Below are positions 61,796 to 64,000 of a stretch of 64,000 bases of DNA, piece after piece. The translations under genes and the position numbers were made by a program. This DNA comes from Runella limosa DSM 17973. GTDB lineage: Bacteria > Bacteroidota > Bacteroidia > Cytophagales > Spirosomataceae. Location of the stretch: contig NZ_KI519423.1 in NCBI RefSeq assembly GCF_000482465.1, positions 304,185 to 368,184 on the forward strand, in the 5' to 3' direction. Each line of letters begins with the position of its first letter. Within the stretch, counting starts at the first letter, position 1. The notes under the pieces were generated by a model. That model ran no database searches, was not told the DNA's origin, and saw nothing but the letters and a program-made list of their open reading frames with translations.

Positions 61796-63085
61796 TTGTT
61801 CGCATTTTTCTATACCATTGGCCTACATCTTTTGGTCTTTCTGGCCAACATCGTCGCACTTTTTCATCCCAAAACGCGCAAATGGGTAGAGGGGCAGAGA
61901 GGCACTTTGTCATTCCGACGGAACGAGGAACCTAACACCCTCGTCTTCTGGGTTCATGCCGCGTCGTTGGGAGAATTTGAACAAGGGCGGCCTGTCATCG
62001 AAGCCATTCGTGCCGAATACCCTCATGCGCGTATTGTCCTAAGTTTTTTCTCGCCGTCGGGCTACGAAATCCGCAAAGATTACGACCAGGTGGACGATGT
62101 TTGTTATTTACCCGTCGATACTCCCCGAAACGTCAAGCGTTTTTTGGATAGCGTCCAACCCGACGTGGCGTTGTTTATCAAATACGAATTTTGGTATAAC
62201 TACCTCCACGAACTCAAAAAAAGACAAATTCCCACTTTTTTATTTTCTGCAATTTTTCGTCCCAACCAACTGTTTTTCAAACCCTACGGAGGCTTTTACC
62301 GACGAATGTTGTTTTGTTTCAACGAGATTTTGGTACAAAACGAGGCATCCAAACAATTACTCAATTCCGTAGGCTATTCGTCCGCGACCGTTGCAGGTGA
62401 TACCCGCCTCGACCGCGTCGTGCAAATTGCCAAACAAGCCAAAAGTTATCCTGCGATTGAAGCATTTAAAGGCACAGCCCCGCTTTTGGTCATTGGCTCT
62501 GCCTGGCCCGACGATATGGAGGTGTTGATTCCGTTTTTGAATCAATGGGAAGCTCCGCTCAAGGTCATCGTTGCCCCTCACGAAATCAATACCGAACAAA
62601 TCCAACAATGGCAAAAATTACTCAAGAAACATAGTGAGCGGTTTACGGTTTACAGTTTAGAGTTTAAGGTTGACGGTTTAGAGTTGGGTAAGGAAGCATC
62701 TCCACTCGACACTCTGCATTCTCCCCTCGACATTCTTTTCCTAGATACGATTGGTATGCTAGCTTCGCTATTTCGGTATGCCGATTTTGCTTACGTCGGC
62801 GGGGCATTTAAGGATGGATTGCACAATACGATGGAGCCTGCGGTGTATGGAATGCCGATTTTCTTTGGGCAACCCTATTATCAGAAATTCCAAGAAGCGC
62901 TGGATTTGTTGCATTTGGGCGGTGCTACCACGATTGCAACTACCCAAGAATTTACGACGGCTTTTACTGAAGTATATCAAAACCTTGAAATCCGCCAGCA
63001 AAAGGCGGGTATTTGCCACAATTATGTACAGAAAAACGCGGGTGCTACGGCCAAAGTGATGGCATCCATACGAAGCGCGTTTTAA
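61796..63085 (+). CDS. waaA: 3-deoxy-D-manno-octulosonic acid transferase (Kdo transferase)
   Basis: 429 residues starting at TTG 61,796; no ATG is available in the N-terminal region. The N-terminal membrane helix (FAFFYTIGLHLLVFLANIV) and FWVHAASLGEFEQGRPVIEAI (catalytic glutamate) are typical. FIKYEFWYNYLHELKKRQIP and FAYVGGAFKDGLHNTMEPAVYG identify the C-terminal nucleotide-binding half. It attaches Kdo to lipid A in the inner membrane. An extra segment of about 28 residues (near 62,642-62,736) interrupts the C-terminal half, made of simple-sequence DNA. Confidence 0.88.
   Translation: MFAFFYTIGLHLLVFLANIVALFHPKTRKWVEGQRGTLSFRRNEEPNTLVFWVHAASLGEFEQGRPVIEAIRAEYPHARIVLSFFSPSGYEIRKDYDQVDDVCYLPVDTPRNVKRFLDSVQPDVALFIKYEFWYNYLHELKKRQIPTFLFSAIFRPNQLFFKPYGGFYRRMLFCFNEILVQNEASKQLLNSVGYSSATVAGDTRLDRVVQIAKQAKSYPAIEAFKGTAPLLVIGSAWPDDMEVLIPFLNQWEAPLKVIVAPHEINTEQIQQWQKLLKKHSERFTVYSLEFKVDGLELGKEASPLDTLHSPLDILFLDTIGMLASLFRYADFAYVGGAFKDGLHNTMEPAVYGMPIFFGQPYYQKFQEALDLLHLGGATTIATTQEFTTAFTEVYQNLEIRQQKAGICHNYVQKNAGATAKVMASIRSAF
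62642..62736 (+). repeat. In-frame simple-sequence insertion in waaA
   Basis: A run of GTTTA-GGTTTA-AGTTTA-GGTTGAC-like text followed by CTCGACACTCT-like text, coding for about 28 residues between SERF and ILFLDTIG. It does not correspond to a normal domain block and resembles dispersed intergenic repeats of Bacteroidota. Confidence 0.5.
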
Positions 63086-63117
63086 CCTCCCGAAAGTTTT
63101 AAAACTTTCGGGAGGTT
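63084..63117. terminator. CCCGAAAG palindrome, bidirectional terminator
   Basis: AACCTCCCGAAAGTTTT is followed immediately by its complement: a 34-bp perfect palindrome between waaA (its stop overlaps the first base) and the DUF5686 gene fragment. Confidence 0.85.
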
Positions 63118-63122
63118 TGATT

Positions 63123-63707
63123 TTAATTACCAAACTTAAACGTTGTCCCCACCCGAAAAGCTGTGTGGTCGTACTTGAAGTTATTGAAAACCGCAATCGC
63201 TTCTACCCTAAAAAACGGAAAACCTGGAATAAGGCCATCCAACGCATAACCCACTTCGGTGTAATGCTTGGCCATCGGAGTTAGTAAATAATGTACCATT
63301 AGGTTTTCTTTTAGACCCGCCAAGCGCACAAAAGGTAAGCGAGTAAGCAAAAAGCGGCGGTAAACGTTGGTAACGTGTGCTTCCAAATAACGTTCCGACG
63401 TGCTATATTCATAAAAAGGCAACGACCGAAATCTGGTATAGCTATCGCCGTACAAGATGAACGTGCGATTTCCCATAAAGTGCTTATAATCCATCAGATA
63501 CACCGACCGACGATTCAGAAATACCCCCGCCGAAACGGCATAATGGAGCTCACTTTTGATGCCCGTTTCTAGGTCTTGACGAATATCAAACTCCACGCGA
63601 TCATAGTCAACGGCGCTGTTTCCAATCGTCGGAATTCCTTTGGCATACCGCAACGTCAGCGACGGATTGTTGTTTTCGAGGTAGGGTAGTTTTGCCGTTT
63701 CGTACAA
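63123..63707 (-). pseudogene. DUF5686-family protein, C-terminal fragment cut by a transposon
   Basis: About 194 residues ending a beta-barrel: RYLEAHVTNVYRRFLLTRLP, NLMVHYLLTPM and a final strand ending AFRVGTTFKFGN. This corresponds to the end of DUF5686 (plus carboxypeptidase-regulatory) outer-membrane proteins, normally about 800 residues. The frame begins at a TTG at 63,707 with no signal, directly after the transposase stop at 63,714. It is therefore a fragment, probably not expressed from its own start. Confidence 0.75.
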
Positions 63708-63713
63708 AAACCG

Positions 63714-64000
63714 TCACTTGGGCGTTTGCTCGCTAAAGGGGCGTATAAGTTGGAAATCCATCAACGCTTTCCAGTCAAAGACTGCGGGTGATATAGTTCC
63801 ATCAGAGAAATCGTACTCGCCAGCCAGATTGATGTGATGCCAGGTATGCGTTGATGATTTCAGGATCGTTTTTAAGAGTTCATTTCGCTCGATTGGATTG
63901 CACTGACGCAGTTTTTCCGATAGATACAACAGATTATAGAAGTTGATCGCGTTCATAATCAACATGCGGCAACCGTTAGCAATGTTCCGCTCTTGTTGAG
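63714..64000 (-). mobile_element. tnpA: Tn3-family transposase (TnpA), C-terminal end
   Basis: The frame is open to the window edge: QQERNIANGCRMLIMNAINF, then WHHINLAGEYDF and a short tail to the stop at 63,714. RN-AN-C--LI-NAI and W-HINL-G-Y are conserved in the Tn3 family transposase C-terminus. The transposon runs off the right edge. A right-end inverted repeat of GGGC... to TAAG form (63,719-63,749) is plausible, but the other end is not visible for comparison. Confidence 0.8.

Overview
The window looks like chromosomal DNA of a Bacteroidota bacterium, most likely order Cytophagales and perhaps Spirosomataceae (Runella-like). This is inferred from gene content: DUF5723 and DUF5686 proteins, GSCFA, XylR-type and membrane-AraC regulators, NagP-type sugar permease, bacillithiol-associated YtxJ, carboxypeptidase-regulatory-domain proteins, few Shine-Dalgarno sites and several TAnnTTTG -7 boxes. 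The species cannot be fixed from the sequence alone. No rRNA, tRNA or CRISPR array was seen.

Layout. 1-7.6 kb: truncated ArnT/GT39-like membrane protein, a hairpin-repeat locus, a carotenoid-ketolase (CrtW-like) gene with a membrane-anchored AraC regulator, small envelope proteins, a SUI1/YciH factor, a DUF5723 outer-membrane protein and a Crp-membrane protein-SRPBCC operon. 7.8-17.4 kb: GSCFA protein, a complete tripartite RND efflux operon preceded by a small orphan gene, a POT peptide transporter and 5-formyl-THF cyclo-ligase. 17.4-25.6 kb: a large cell-surface protein, a candidate structured small RNA, asd, an M1 aminopeptidase and an OmpA-like protein. 25.7-27.85 kb: a 101-bp hairpin-repeat array (six units), a remnant of a glycosyltransferase 3' end, an AT-rich beta-lactamase-family gene, two more 101-bp units, then the intact glycosyltransferase.

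28.9-50.7 kb is rich in glycan and sugar metabolism: HpcH/HpaI aldolase, Gfo/Idh oxidoreductase, purple acid phosphatase, two large paralogous glycosidase-like proteins, a calcineurin-type phosphoesterase, a HGSNAT-like transmembrane acetyltransferase, a GH20 hexosaminidase, a ROK kinase, a NagP-like permease, a XylR-type regulator, a propeller-DUF1080 fusion and a DegT aminotransferase. The divergent pair of operons at 33.9-44.5 kb reads as an amino-sugar (GlcNAc/GlcN glycan) utilization locus: periplasmic cleavage, membrane acetylation, uptake, phosphorylation and its own regulator. 50.8-64 kb: an unidentified membrane protein, an AT-rich insert with an Rpn-family nuclease ending in a remnant of that membrane protein's 3' end, a cytosine-deaminase-like amidohydrolase with a Crp regulator and a Gdx-type SMR exporter, a small surface-glycan cluster (DegT, GT2, methyltransferase), YtxJ, Kdo transferase, and a DUF5686 gene cut by a Tn3-family transposon running off the end.

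Two themes stand out. First, intergenic DNA carries several families of hairpin repeats whose stems differ by paired changes while loops stay the same. Second, two separate AT-rich inserts each sit between an intact gene and a displaced copy of that gene's own 3' end.
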